A program made the translations under genes and the position numbers. A stretch of DNA of 64,000 nucleotides from Collinsella sp. AM33-4BH (lineage in GTDB: Bacteria > Actinomycetota > Coriobacteriia > Coriobacteriales > Coriobacteriaceae), in assembly GCF_003469205.1 (NCBI RefSeq), contig NZ_QSIN01000007.1, positions 89,428 to 153,427 of the forward strand, written 5' to 3'. Positions within the stretch are counted from its first letter, which is position 1. Each line of letters begins with the position of its first letter. This document shows, piece by piece, positions 34,132 to 45,819 of the stretch. The notes beneath the pieces are model-generated. The model was not told where the DNA came from, ran no database searches, and saw nothing but the letters and a program-made list of their open reading frames with translations.

Positions 34132-35523
34132 CTACGCCGTCAACGGCGCGGGCTCATGCGGCTCGCCGTTCAGCTCGACGATGACCTGCGTTCCCACGCC
34201 CTCCTGGGACTTCACGCGCATGCCGGAATCTTCTCCGTAAAAGAAATGGATGCGCTGAAGCACGTTGAAGAGCGCCAGGCCGCAACCTCGCTTGACGGAG
34301 CCGTCGGCGGTAATGCTCTCGGGCTCCTCTCGGCGATGTTGCTCAAACAGATGCGCGCAGACCTCTTCGCTCATACCGATGCCGTCGTCCTCGACGATGA
34401 TCTCCAAACCGTCATCGGTCTCGAAAGCCCTAACATGAATAGAAAGCGGCTCGGTCTCGCGCTGCGCGTGCTTGATGCAGTTTTCGAGCAACGGCTGCAA
34501 GATAAACGGCGGCACCATGCAATCGCGCATCTCAAAGTCGATATCGACCGAGACGCGCAGACGGCCGTCGCCATAACGAGCCTGCATAAGATTGATATAG
34601 CGAGTGCCCTGTTCCACCTCGTGCTCGAGCGTTGTGAGGGTATCGGAATCAGAAAGCGTCTGACGGTAGTAATTGGAAAAGTCGATGAGCAGCGACCTGG
34701 CCTTGTCCGGCTCGGTACGTACGAGCGACACGATGGTGCTAATGGTGTTAAACAGAAAATGAGGATCGACCTGCGATTGCAAGGCGCGCAGCTCCACGCG
34801 GGCCGTAAGCTCGTCCTGACGCTCGAGCTCAAAGCTCGCAAGCTGCGTGGAAATGAGGTCGGCAAAGCCCGAGGCAAGCGCCGTCTGGCGCATATCGATG
34901 CTGCTCAGACGGGGATAATACAGCTCGAGCGTGCCCACGCAATGCCCGCGCACGGTAAGCGGTGCGACAATACCGGCGCGCAGGCGCGGAAAGTAGCCAC
35001 CCGTCTCGGTCGAGGCATCGCGCGAGAACACGCTTTGCTCACCGCTGTTGATCACATTGAGCGTGGTCCGCAGCACCACCGGGGTGCCCGCAGGGCATTT
35101 TGCCGAGTCCTCGCCCCAGCTTGCCAACACCTGCTTGCCGTCGGTAAAGCAGATGGCAGAGGCGATAGTTTCGGACAGGATGATCTTAGAGGCGCCCAGG
35201 GCAGCTTCGGGCGTAAGGCCGCGCGACGTGTAGGCGAATATTTTTGAAGCGATGGCGAGCGTGCGGTCGGTTGCGCTCGATGTGAGGTCGTCGGGAACGA
35301 CAAAGACGTACGAGAAGAAGAAGCACAGCATGACCAAGCCGGCAATGACGACAACGGCCGGAACGGGATTGGGATTATCTGTTAGATCCCAGATGAGCAG
35401 CAGGATAAGCAGCGGAACGACAATACCGAGCAAGATGGCTTGAACCACATGCTGAGCGGTACGAAAGACCTTGGTAGAGTTGTAGCTCTTGCCCAGAATC
35501 AGCCTATTGAGATCCACCGTCAT
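34132..35523 (-). CDS. LytS-type sensor histidine kinase, copy 2
   Basis: A 463-residue kinase. It has two membrane helices (~25-46 and ~54-76), a GAF-like sensor (to ~215), the phospho-His255 in QVDPHFLFNTIS, and an ATP-binding domain with PLLENCIKHA, VEDDGIGMS and GLALFNVLQRI. The sensor region of copy 1 aligns well (ALASGFAE/DLISTQLA), which shows common ancestry. Start choice is uncertain: AAGGAG directly abuts ATG 35523, whereas the GTG two codons later has ideal spacing. It probably partners the regulator at 33359. An upstream terminator separates it from the amidohydrolase. Confidence 0.92.
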   Translation of the reverse strand: MTVDLNRLILGKSYNSTKVFRTAQHVVQAILLGIVVPLLILLLIWDLTDNPNPVPAVVVIAGLVMLCFFFSYVFVVPDDLTSSATDRTLAIASKIFAYTSRGLTPEAALGASKIILSETIASAICFTDGKQVLASWGEDSAKCPAGTPVVLRTTLNVINSGEQSVFSRDASTETGGYFPRLRAGIVAPLTVRGHCVGTLELYYPRLSSIDMRQTALASGFADLISTQLASFELERQDELTARVELRALQSQVDPHFLFNTISTIVSLVRTEPDKARSLLIDFSNYYRQTLSDSDTLTTLEHEVEQGTRYINLMQARYGDGRLRVSVDIDFEMRDCMVPPFILQPLLENCIKHAQRETEPLSIHVRAFETDDGLEIIVEDDGIGMSEEVCAHLFEQHRREEPESITADGSVKRGCGLALFNVLQRIHFFYGEDSGMRVKSQEGVGTQVIVELNGEPHEPAPLTA

Positions 35524-35550
35524 CTCCTTCTTACTGACGCATCCCATAGC

Positions 35551-35577
35551 AATAAAGAGGGCCGCAAGCGACCCTCT
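35551..35577 (-). terminator. terminator of the amidohydrolase gene
   Basis: On the minus strand AGAGGGTCGC pairs with GCGGCCCTCT around TT and is followed by TTATT. It lies between the amidohydrolase stop (35636) and the kinase start. A TTGCATTATGCAA palindrome sits alongside at 35581-35593. Confidence 0.82.
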
Positions 35578-35635
35578 CCATTGCATTATGCAATCAAATA
35601 CTGTGTTTTACATCCAGTCATCGACAAACGGTAGC

Positions 35636-36913
35636 TTAGGCGCTGTACTTGTTTGCCTCGCCGAAGGTGCCGCCCTCGACAATCCAGCCGTCCTTCATGA
35701 TGACGTCCATGTTGTCGGTGTTGAGCACGTGGATGTCGGCGGCGACGTCACCGTTGACGACCAGCAGGTCGGCGCACTTGCCGGCCTCGATGGAACCGGT
35801 CTCGTCCTCGATGTGGCACATCTTGGCACCGTTGAGGGTGGCACAGGTGATGGTCTCGACCGGGGTGAAGCCGATCTTGTCGACGAACTCGTACATCTCC
35901 TCGATGGAGCAGGTGCCGTACGGGGTGACGAAGGAGAAGGAGTCGGAGCCGATCGTCATGACGACGCCGCGCTTCTTGGCCTCGCGCAGGCAGTCGTAGT
36001 TGCGCTGCAGCTCCTTCTCGACCAGGGTGCCCTCGTACTTGTCGTGCAGCTCGGGGACGTAGACGGGCGGATAGGTGGCGTACCAGGTGGGCAGGAAGGC
36101 GATCGTCGGGGTGAAGAAGGTGCCCTGCTCGGCCATGAGGTCCATGGTGCGCTCATCGATATCGAAGCCGTGGATCAGCTGCTCGCAGCCAAAGCGGACG
36201 GAATCGTAGGCAGCGGCGTGGTTGTTGTAGCAGTGGCTCCACACGGGGATGCCGACCATCTTGGCCTCTTCGACCACAGCCTGAATCTCCTCGGAGCAGT
36301 AGTGCTGGTCGCGGCCGGAGTCCCAGCGCCAGATGCCGCCACCGGTAGCCCAGATCTTGATGGCATCGGGGTTCTCACGCAGGCGACGACGGACGGCCTT
36401 GCGCAGATCCCAAGGACCGTCGACCTGATCGCCCCAAGGGTGCGATTCCTTGTTGAGCTCCTGGCTGCAGTGGTGGGAGTCGCCGTGGCCGGCAACGCGG
36501 CAGAAGCCAAGGCCGGTGGCCAGAACGCGCGGGCCCTTGAAGACGCCTTTGTCGATGCAGTCGCGGATCTGGATACCAAAGCGGCCAATCTCGCAGACAG
36601 TGGTGAGGCCGTGGGTGAGGCAGTCGTAGGCCTGCTTGACGGCGACGGCCTGCTTCTCGAGGAGCGGCTGCATGACCCAGTCGGTGTCATCGTCGGTCAG
36701 GTTGCCCGAGAAGTGCAGGTGGGTGTCGATCAGGCCGGGAAGGACGGTCTTGCCGGCGGCGTCGATGACCTCAACGCCCTCGGGAAGGTCCTGTATGGCG
36801 CCGGCGTACTCGATCTTGCCGTTGTCGTCGACGAGAACGAGGGAGTTCTCGACCGGCTCGGCACCGGTACCGTCGATGAGCTTGCCGCCAACGATTGCAT
36901 ACTTAGTGGACAT
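35636..36913 (-). CDS. amidohydrolase (imidazolonepropionase/prolidase-like)
   Basis: A 425-residue metal-dependent hydrolase. LPGLIDTHLHFSG carries the HxH pair near residue 65. IKIWATGGGIW holds the bridging Lys; VWSHCYNNHAA and QLIHGFDID carry the two His ligands; MTIGSDSFSF carries the catalytic Asp. The sequence fits the Xaa-Pro dipeptidase/imidazolonepropionase-related group. It is just downstream of an APC-type amino-acid permease, which suggests uptake followed by hydrolysis of an amino-acid derivative or dipeptide. ATG 36913 follows AAGGAGG. The specific substrate cannot be read from the sequence. Confidence 0.88.
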   Translation of the reverse strand: MSTKYAIVGGKLIDGTGAEPVENSLVLVDDNGKIEYAGAIQDLPEGVEVIDAAGKTVLPGLIDTHLHFSGNLTDDDTDWVMQPLLEKQAVAVKQAYDCLTHGLTTVCEIGRFGIQIRDCIDKGVFKGPRVLATGLGFCRVAGHGDSHHCSQELNKESHPWGDQVDGPWDLRKAVRRRLRENPDAIKIWATGGGIWRWDSGRDQHYCSEEIQAVVEEAKMVGIPVWSHCYNNHAAAYDSVRFGCEQLIHGFDIDERTMDLMAEQGTFFTPTIAFLPTWYATYPPVYVPELHDKYEGTLVEKELQRNYDCLREAKKRGVVMTIGSDSFSFVTPYGTCSIEEMYEFVDKIGFTPVETITCATLNGAKMCHIEDETGSIEAGKCADLLVVNGDVAADIHVLNTDNMDVIMKDGWIVEGGTFGEANKYSA

Positions 36914-36995
36914 GGTTCCTCCTTATGGATCCATATGGTGGGCGAGGCCGCGTTGGGTTAAGGCCTCACAAAACTACCCAAGTGGCGCCGGGTTC

Positions 36996-37024
36996 GGTGC
37001 GCGGGAGAGAGGGTACCGCGCACC
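36996..37024 (-). other. intercistronic hairpin between permease and amidohydrolase
   Basis: GGTGCGCGG and CCGCGCACC pair over nine bases around GAGAGAGGGTA, with no T-run. It may be a processing or stability element in a shared transcript. Confidence 0.4.
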
Positions 37025-37044
37025 TGATCCGCCCCGGCTAGGCG

Positions 37045-38496
37045 TTACTTTTTGCGGGAATTGGTAAAAGCCATGAGGGCCAGGCCGACGGCCAGCCAGC
37101 CGATCACGATGCTCCACTCCACCATGTTGAGGGAGGCGGGAGAGAACGGGATCACGAGCAGGCCAATGATGGTGCCGCAGGCAACGATAGCGAGGCTGAT
37201 GCCAAACTTGCCGCCGGGCACCTCGTAGGGACGAGGCAGGTCGGGCTCGGTGAAGCGCATGCGCAGGCAAGCAAGGGCGACCATGCCGCAGGAGAAGATG
37301 AAGGCGAGAGCCGACACGTTGGTCAGAGGGATGAGCATGTTCTTGCCCAGGAACGGACCGACGACGGTGATGACGCCCAGAACGACGCAGGCGAGCTTGG
37401 GAGCGCCGGACTTGGGATCGACCTCGGCGAACTTCTCGGGCAGCTGGCCCTTTCGGCCCATGGCGAGCATGATGCGGCTCGTGGCGCCGTAGAAGGAGTT
37501 CATCGGGCCCATGGGTCCAAGCGTGGCGATGACGAGCATGGCCAGGTACAGGAGCATGTTGATGCCCTTGAGGCAGGCAAGCGCGGGAACCGGGCTCTTA
37601 ACAAACTCATGCCAGTCGAGGATGGTGCCGAACGAGTAGATGCAGACCATGTAGAAGCCGCCTGCGGCCAGCAGGGCCAGGGAGATGATCTTGCCGAACT
37701 TGTTCCAGTTGAGGCCCTCGGCCGCTTCCTCAGCCTGCTGAGGAATGGTGTCGAAACCGGCGTAGAAGAACGGGGTCAGAACCAGGACCGAAACGATGCC
37801 TGCGAACAGGCTGGTGCCCTCGGTAGCAGGCTTGCCGCCGCCAGCACCGGTGACCTGGGAGAACACGGGCATGGCGTTGTCCGGCGAGCCGGTGAACAGC
37901 GAGACGCCCATGGCGAGCAGCATGCCGCAGAGCAGGGCCTTGGTCAGGAAGGCCTGCAGCTTGGCGGCCGAGCTGGCACCGCGGAAGTTGAGGAAGATGA
38001 CGTAGGTTGCAAAGCCGAGCGCGATCAGCGTCGGGAACAGGTAAACGTCGGCGCCCAGGATGGTATAGAGCTTGACAGCACGCAGCCACTCAAGACCGGG
38101 CAGGCTGCCGAACATCTCGGACACGAGGGTCGAGATAGCGATTGCCTCCCACGGGCACAGGATGCCGTTGCCCAGGGCCAGGAGCCAACCGGTGATATAG
38201 CTCAGCGTACGGCCAAAGCTACGATCGACATACTCGACGATGCCGCCCGAGATGGGGATAGCAGCCGTGAGCTCACCGAAAACAGCTCCGACGGGCACGA
38301 GAAAGATTGCACCCAAGAGGAATGCGATCATAGCGGGAACGGGACCGCCGCCCACGACCATCCAGTCGCCGACCTGCAGAACCCAGCCAGTTCCGATGAT
38401 GGCACCGAAACCGATGGTGAAGAAGTTCCAGAGCGAAAGCGTTTTCTTCATGCCGCCGTTACCTTCGACTGCAACTTCTGCGTTCTTGTCCGCCAT
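37045..38496 (-). CDS. APC-superfamily amino-acid permease
   Basis: A 483-residue, twelve-helix transporter. The first helix carries the substrate-binding break in TIGFGAIIGTGWVLQ; AIPISGGIVEYVDRSFG and FYAGFDTIPQQAEEAAEGLNW (in part) are typical of the APC/AGT group. A short hydrophilic N-terminus precedes (DKNAEVAVEGNGG). ATG 38496 follows AAAGGAGGGG. Located 131 bases upstream of the amidohydrolase, it probably supplies that enzyme's substrate. The exact amino acid or derivative is unknown. Confidence 0.92.
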   Translation of the reverse strand: MADKNAEVAVEGNGGMKKTLSLWNFFTIGFGAIIGTGWVLQVGDWMVVGGGPVPAMIAFLLGAIFLVPVGAVFGELTAAIPISGGIVEYVDRSFGRTLSYITGWLLALGNGILCPWEAIAISTLVSEMFGSLPGLEWLRAVKLYTILGADVYLFPTLIALGFATYVIFLNFRGASSAAKLQAFLTKALLCGMLLAMGVSLFTGSPDNAMPVFSQVTGAGGGKPATEGTSLFAGIVSVLVLTPFFYAGFDTIPQQAEEAAEGLNWNKFGKIISLALLAAGGFYMVCIYSFGTILDWHEFVKSPVPALACLKGINMLLYLAMLVIATLGPMGPMNSFYGATSRIMLAMGRKGQLPEKFAEVDPKSGAPKLACVVLGVITVVGPFLGKNMLIPLTNVSALAFIFSCGMVALACLRMRFTEPDLPRPYEVPGGKFGISLAIVACGTIIGLLVIPFSPASLNMVEWSIVIGWLAVGLALMAFTNSRKK

Positions 38497-38852
38497 TGTT
38501 CCCCTCCTTTCCTTATTGACGCCTCTTTGGCGTCACCCCTTGCGCGGTCTGTTTTGCCGCGCGCTTTTATTTCGTGGCTTTAAGATACGGCCTTGGCACA
38601 GCAGCGCCGCTTGTGGCTCGACCGAAGGCAGAACTGCAAAACGAGCGGCGCCGTTTTTGGGACGAACGGCGGAAGACGTCATCCGTCTTGGACGCTTTCA
38701 TCTTGTCTGCTTTTGAATACCTGTTGCCGTGACGCTTGGCGCGCGGCGCGGCAACGTTCATACCATTTGTCAGGCTTTTGGCGCACATACCCATGTGTCG
38801 CGCCTCTTTTTATGTAGGATAGACAAGTTACACATGAGGCAAGGTGATTCGA

Positions 38853-39854
38853 ATGGCATACGGATACAATGACGGCGACCAACGGCCACAAAGCGTGCGC
38901 CTTGCCGGCCGCACCACGCCAACGCCCAGAAGCACCTCCGACAACGGCAACCAGCAGCGCCCCCAAGAGCAGCCCGGGGCTTCTTCTCGGCAACAAAGCC
39001 GTACCGCGCAGCAGTCAGACCGCGTGAGCACGAGCACACGCCAACGCCAGACCGACACATCGCAGCCGCGCCGCTACGATTGCCGTACGACCGACCACTA
39101 CGTTAAGCGCTCCTTTTCGCCACCTCAACGCAATCGCGGCAATTCCGCCCCTCGCCCCGCGTCGCACACCACAAGCCACGCACTTCCAGCCCGCCGTCTA
39201 CGCCTTGCGCTTTGCTCCATTGCCGCCTGCCTCGTCTTTGTGTTTTTGGGATCCTGTATCTCGCACGGATCAGCCGGTCTTGAGCCCACTGCCGAGGACA
39301 AGCTGCTTAAAGCTCCCGTCGCGCCCGGTTACTCCTTTGCGTTCTCGACCCCACGCTCGCAATGGCAGGCCGGCACCATGCCCCACATCTACCAAATTGA
39401 CCCCGCATGGTCGGAGCTGCCCTATGCCGGTGGCACTATTCGCGAAAACGCTTGCGGCCCCACTTGCCTCACCATGGTCTATATCTTTAAGACCGGCCAC
39501 ACCGATAAGACGCCGGTCGATATATGCGCACTGGCCGAAGCCGGCAACTACGCCCCCACTGGTGCCACCGAGTGGTCGTTTATGACAGGCGGTGCGTGGC
39601 AGCTGGGGCTCAACGGAACACAGCTCTATAACGATTGCGAATCGATTACCCAAGCACTTCGCTCGGGTGCGCCCGTTATCGCCGCAGTGCGCCCCGGTAC
39701 GTTTACCAACGTAGGCCACTACATCGTGCTCTACGGCATCGACGATGCCAACCAGATTGGCGTCTACGACCCCAACTCGGCCAGCCGCAGCGCCCGTCGC
39801 TGGGGCGTCGTAGAGGTCCTTAACGAAATCGAAGCCATGTGGGCCTACTACTAG
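38853..39854 (+). CDS. membrane-anchored C39-like cysteine peptidase/papain-fold protein
   Basis: A 333-residue protein. Residues 1-113 are low-complexity and rich in Arg, Gln, Thr and Ser. A hydrophobic segment follows at ~116-135, ending in LGSC, which could be a membrane anchor. The C-terminal domain is papain-like: Cys201 in ENACGPTCLTMVY, His289 in VGHYIVLYGID and Asp306 in YDPNSASR. This matches the Peptidase_C39_2 group, in which activity is often unproven. The outside domain would act on cell-surface peptides. ATG 38853 follows AAGGTG; a GTG nine bases upstream is possible. It is the lone plus-strand gene between the permease and the GH1 operon. Confidence 0.82.
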   Translation: MAYGYNDGDQRPQSVRLAGRTTPTPRSTSDNGNQQRPQEQPGASSRQQSRTAQQSDRVSTSTRQRQTDTSQPRRYDCRTTDHYVKRSFSPPQRNRGNSAPRPASHTTSHALPARRLRLALCSIAACLVFVFLGSCISHGSAGLEPTAEDKLLKAPVAPGYSFAFSTPRSQWQAGTMPHIYQIDPAWSELPYAGGTIRENACGPTCLTMVYIFKTGHTDKTPVDICALAEAGNYAPTGATEWSFMTGGAWQLGLNGTQLYNDCESITQALRSGAPVIAAVRPGTFTNVGHYIVLYGIDDANQIGVYDPNSASRSARRWGVVEVLNEIEAMWAYY

Positions 39855-40269
39855 TCATTGGGCACTCATTGCACTCATTGGGGACAGACTTAAATGAGTA
39901 GCCCCAGGCTGCCAGGAACTGCCGACACGGAAAGCGCATCCCATTTTGGAGCTCAATAGCGGGATGCACTTTCCGTTAGCGGCCCGTTTGGGAAACTACG
40001 TTCCACTTTCCGGCAACATTCCGGGATGCATTTTCCGGTTGAGGCCCTCAAGGGAAACTATGTCCCATGTTGGACGCTCATTCTGGGATGCGCTTTCCGC
40101 AGTTGATTGATGCGGGCTTTAAGGACTGTTCCAAGCTGCCAGCAGAAAAGGAACGTCCCCAAGTGCCGGGTTTCCGCAGTCATTGGGGACAGACTTAAAT
40201 GACTAGTCTTTTAAGAACGTCCCCAATGACTACCCACAGAATGAGGGTCTCATCGGGGACTAGGTAAAT
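39855..40269. repeat. gene-free repeat region: GGGGAC family and a 62-bp tandem palindromic array
   Basis: No gene is supported here. CATTGGGGACAGACTTAAAT occurs at 39879 and again at 40189, the second facing an inverted partner (AACGTCCCCAATGACT). Between them, three units with an exact 62-base period (39928, 39990 and 40052) each pair GGAAA...TCCCA with GGGATGCAxTTTCCG. A GTCCCCAAGTGCCG element lies at about 40152. Confidence 0.85.
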
Positions 40270-40307
40270 AACAAAAGCCCCCGCGGCCGAAACGGGCCAC
40301 GGGGGCA
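40270..40307 (-). terminator. terminator of the cellobiose PTS/GH1 operon
   Basis: On the minus strand GCCCCCGTGGCC and GGCCGCGGGGGC pair around CGTTTC, followed by TTTTG. It lies 15 bases past the GH1 stop. Confidence 0.88.
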
Positions 40308-40322
40308 GCAGGCTTGCAAGGG

Positions 40323-43128
<2,806 letters not shown>

Positions 43129-43137
43129 GGTCGCCTC

Positions 43138-43431
43138 CTAGCCCAACAGCGACTGGGCGAGTGCCAGCACGTTGGCGGCGTTGCCCATGCCGTAGTCCTG
43201 TGCGGGGATGACCGCGGTCGGCTTACCGCTCCCCTGCTTGACGGTGTTGAGCTGGTAGGACACCTGCGGCCCCAAGAGCAGCACGTCATAATCGGCGCAG
43301 GTCTCCTGATACTCGCCGATACCCACCGCATCGATATCGAGCTCGATGCCGTTTTGCTCCGCGTATTTCTCGAGTTTCTTCATCAGAATGCTTGTAGACA
43401 GGCCAGCTGCGCACACAAGAAGGATCTTCAT
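43138..43431 (-). CDS. PTS lactose/cellobiose-family EIIB
   Basis: A 97-residue EIIB protein with the phospho-cysteine Cys7 in LLVCAAGLSTS. The remaining family features are YDVLLLGPQVSYQL and IPAQDYGMGN. It passes phosphate from EIIA to the incoming sugar. ATG 43431 follows AAGGGAA; longer in-frame starts overlap the EIIA gene and are unlikely. It lies nine bases before EIIC. Confidence 0.95.
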   Translation of the reverse strand: MKILLVCAAGLSTSILMKKLEKYAEQNGIELDIDAVGIGEYQETCADYDVLLLGPQVSYQLNTVKQGSGKPTAVIPAQDYGMGNAANVLALAQSLLG

Positions 43432-43477
43432 AAGGGATTCCCTTCGCATTGATTGGTTGGATAGTCGCCGCACGCCG

Positions 43478-43804
43478 TTAGGCGTTCTTGGCTGCAGTGC
43501 GCTCATACAGGCAGATCAGCTCCTGCACGAGCTCCTGAGCAAGCATGGAGCACATGAGGTGGTCCTGAGCATGGACCAGCAACACATCCACCGACAGATG
43601 CTCGCCCGCCGCCTCGGTCGAAAGCAGCTGCGTTTGGATGTGGTGAGCCTTGATTCCCGCATCCTTTGACTGCTTCATGAGTTTGGTGGCAGCGTCAAAA
43701 TCCCCCGCCTTTGCCTTTTCAAGGGCTTCGAAGGCAAGGCTGCGTGCCTCTCCCGCTGCAGCGACCAGCTGAAACGAAACCATCTCGGTTCCCTGATCGT
43801 CCAT
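43478..43804 (-). CDS. PTS lactose/cellobiose-family EIIA
   Basis: A 108-residue all-helical EIIA. The helical repeat AAGEARSLAFEALEKAKAGDF and the active His region VDVLLVHAQDHLM are diagnostic. It receives phosphate from HPr and passes it to EIIB at 43138. ATG 43804 follows GAGAGGAG; an in-frame start 17 codons further up is unlikely. It follows the PRD regulator by 119 bases, which leaves space for a promoter or an antiterminator-type leader, though no clear RAT-like stem was recognised. Confidence 0.93.
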   Translation of the reverse strand: MDDQGTEMVSFQLVAAAGEARSLAFEALEKAKAGDFDAATKLMKQSKDAGIKAHHIQTQLLSTEAAGEHLSVDVLLVHAQDHLMCSMLAQELVQELICLYERTAAKNA

Positions 43805-43923
43805 AACGGTCTCCTCTCCCGTGATGTCTGGTTTGTACTTGAATATTCGAAACACCTATCTCCCGCCCGCAATCCTCGAGGTTTATTGCAGGTAGACTGA
43901 CAGGGTCATCGACAAAAGAAGTC

Positions 43924-45819
43924 TTAAGCCGTATGCGCTTGCACAAGCGCCATCAGCTCATGCCAGGACCGGCGCTCGCGTAAGCGCTCGACCCCCTGGC
44001 GGTCCATAAAGATCTCAGCGAGCAGCGAGCTCAAGATCCGCGCCTCATCGCCGCCCGACCGGGCAAACGACACCATAAAGACGATATCGACCTCATGGCC
44101 GTATTCGTCCCAAAGAATGGGATGTTCGAGCAGGCCCACGGTAACAAAGGCCTCGGCGCTCAAAGGATGCATCCCATGGGGCATGGCCACCCCATTGCCA
44201 AACGAGGTGGCACTCGCGCTCTCGCGCTCGGCAACCTCTTGGGCAAACTGGGCATCGACACGGCCGCTCTCGACGGCGCGCTCGGAGAGATATCGGAGAA
44301 CGGCCTGCTTCGACGACGCCTCAACGCGGTTGAAGAACAGGGCACGGCTAAAGAAAGCGCTCAGGGAGTCCGATTGCGCAGCGTCATCACTCAGCACCTT
44401 GCGGATAGCGTTGACATCGCTCGTCTCCAAGAAGAAATCGGCCTCGCGGACGGGCACAGGCAACTTGACGTTGAGCGGCACCGTTGTGAACACGTAGTCG
44501 ATGTGCGAAAAGTCGAGCGTTCCCACGCGGGCGACGTCGCATGTCTCAATCGACTCGATATACATACCAAACTGCTTGCGGTACTGGTGCTCGAGCATAC
44601 GGGCGCTTCCCGCTCCCGAGGCGCACACGATCAGGATGCGTTTGCGACGCGGCTGGTCGGCTTGCTGCTCGAGGGCCAGGGCAAATGCCATGGCGATGTA
44701 GCCGAGCTCCTCATCAGAGGGCTGGCTGCCAAAATGACGCTCGAGTACCTGCGAGGTGCCGGCCGCCATCGAATAGGCCAACGGAAACCTCGTCTTGATA
44801 TCGGGCAGCATGGGGTTATCCATATGCATGTGATATTCAAGGCGATAACCCAGAGGGCCAATATGCCGAGCAAGGTTCATGCGAAGTTCAAGATCGCTGC
44901 TAAAGTCAAACCTAAACTCATCGTTGACCGCACGTACCATCTCGGAAGCAATCTCCCACATCTCGTCCGAGATAACGGCAGAGCCCTTCTCGGGCACGCC
45001 CGTGCCCCTGCCGAGCAAATGGATTGCGATAAAGGCAACCTCTTCTCGGGGCATGCTCACGCCCAGGGCATCCTTGATGTTTGCGGCAATCTGGAAAGCC
45101 GCGGCGTATTCGCGCGTTCCCTCCAGTTTTTGAACGTCCGATTCTGCAGCTGGGACATAGCAGCCCTGCTCGATGCGGCCAAGAGCGATGTAAAGATGCA
45201 TGATGAGATTGCGGGATGCCAGCGAGCTCACCGTGACGGGCGAGGCCGTCAGGGCATCGTCCACACATGCGGCGATGGCCCGCAGGTGCTCGGCGAGCTT
45301 TGCATCGTCGGTGTCGGGCAACACGGGCCTCACCAGCGAGGCCAGGCACAGGCGCCGTTGCGACTCCCCGCCCGCAACGCGGATTCCGTAGCGTGGGCGC
45401 TTTTCAAGCGCTAAGTCAAATTGGGCGAGTTTCTGCTCTACCAGACGCATGTCATTGGACAGAGTCCGCGCCGAAACGTAGAGTAAAGCCGCATACTCCT
45501 CAATCGTCACCCACTGGGACCGCATTAGGAGGTCGTTAAGAAGGAAGGACACACGGCCGTCGCGCGTATCAGGAATGCCCAGATGGGCCAGAGCCGCACC
45601 GTCTAGCAAGCGAGCAAGCTCATCTGCACGTGCAACATCGATACGATACTGCCCCTTGCTGCCAACGATGCGTGCAACCCCTGCAAGGTTGTCGTTTGCG
45701 CGATGGATATAGTTTCTCACGGCGCGCTCGCTTACCTCGAGACGCTTGGCAAGTACCGCGACAGCGACAGGCTGAGCGTCCTCGATCATATTTACAAGCT
45801 GCTTGACGCGAGCATCCAT
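43924..45819 (-). CDS. PRD-containing BglG/LicR-type transcriptional regulator with EIIA-like domain
   Basis: A 631-residue multidomain regulator. Two N-terminal helix-turn-helix segments (VAVLAKRLEVSERAVRNYI and VTIEEYAALLYVSARTLSNDM) bind DNA. Two PRD domains follow (~190-390) with His-containing helices such as FIAIHLLGRGTG and HMHMDNPM. Next comes an EIIB-like segment, ILIVCASGAGSARML, and a C-terminal EIIA (mannitol/fructose) domain with FGNGVAMPHGMHP. This is the LicR layout: PTS phosphorylation sets activity, so the cellobiose operon is switched on when its PTS is moving sugar. ATG 45819 follows AAAGGAGGAGG. It is the first gene of the operon. Confidence 0.93.
   Translation of the reverse strand: MDARVKQLVNMIEDAQPVAVAVLAKRLEVSERAVRNYIHRANDNLAGVARIVGSKGQYRIDVARADELARLLDGAALAHLGIPDTRDGRVSFLLNDLLMRSQWVTIEEYAALLYVSARTLSNDMRLVEQKLAQFDLALEKRPRYGIRVAGGESQRRLCLASLVRPVLPDTDDAKLAEHLRAIAACVDDALTASPVTVSSLASRNLIMHLYIALGRIEQGCYVPAAESDVQKLEGTREYAAAFQIAANIKDALGVSMPREEVAFIAIHLLGRGTGVPEKGSAVISDEMWEIASEMVRAVNDEFRFDFSSDLELRMNLARHIGPLGYRLEYHMHMDNPMLPDIKTRFPLAYSMAAGTSQVLERHFGSQPSDEELGYIAMAFALALEQQADQPRRKRILIVCASGAGSARMLEHQYRKQFGMYIESIETCDVARVGTLDFSHIDYVFTTVPLNVKLPVPVREADFFLETSDVNAIRKVLSDDAAQSDSLSAFFSRALFFNRVEASSKQAVLRYLSERAVESGRVDAQFAQEVAERESASATSFGNGVAMPHGMHPLSAEAFVTVGLLEHPILWDEYGHEVDIVFMVSFARSGGDEARILSSLLAEIFMDRQGVERLRERRSWHELMALVQAHTA

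Noticed and set aside
38853-39854. The C39-like protein as a RiPP leader peptidase
   Set aside because: It lies 15 kb from the island, has no ABC domain, and its outside-facing topology does not suit processing before export.
43805-43923. An antiterminator (RAT/BglG-type) leader ahead of the cellobiose EIIA gene
   Set aside because: No overlapping stem and terminator could be drawn. The PRD regulator has N-terminal HTH domains (LicR type) rather than an RNA-binding CAT domain, so DNA-level control is expected.
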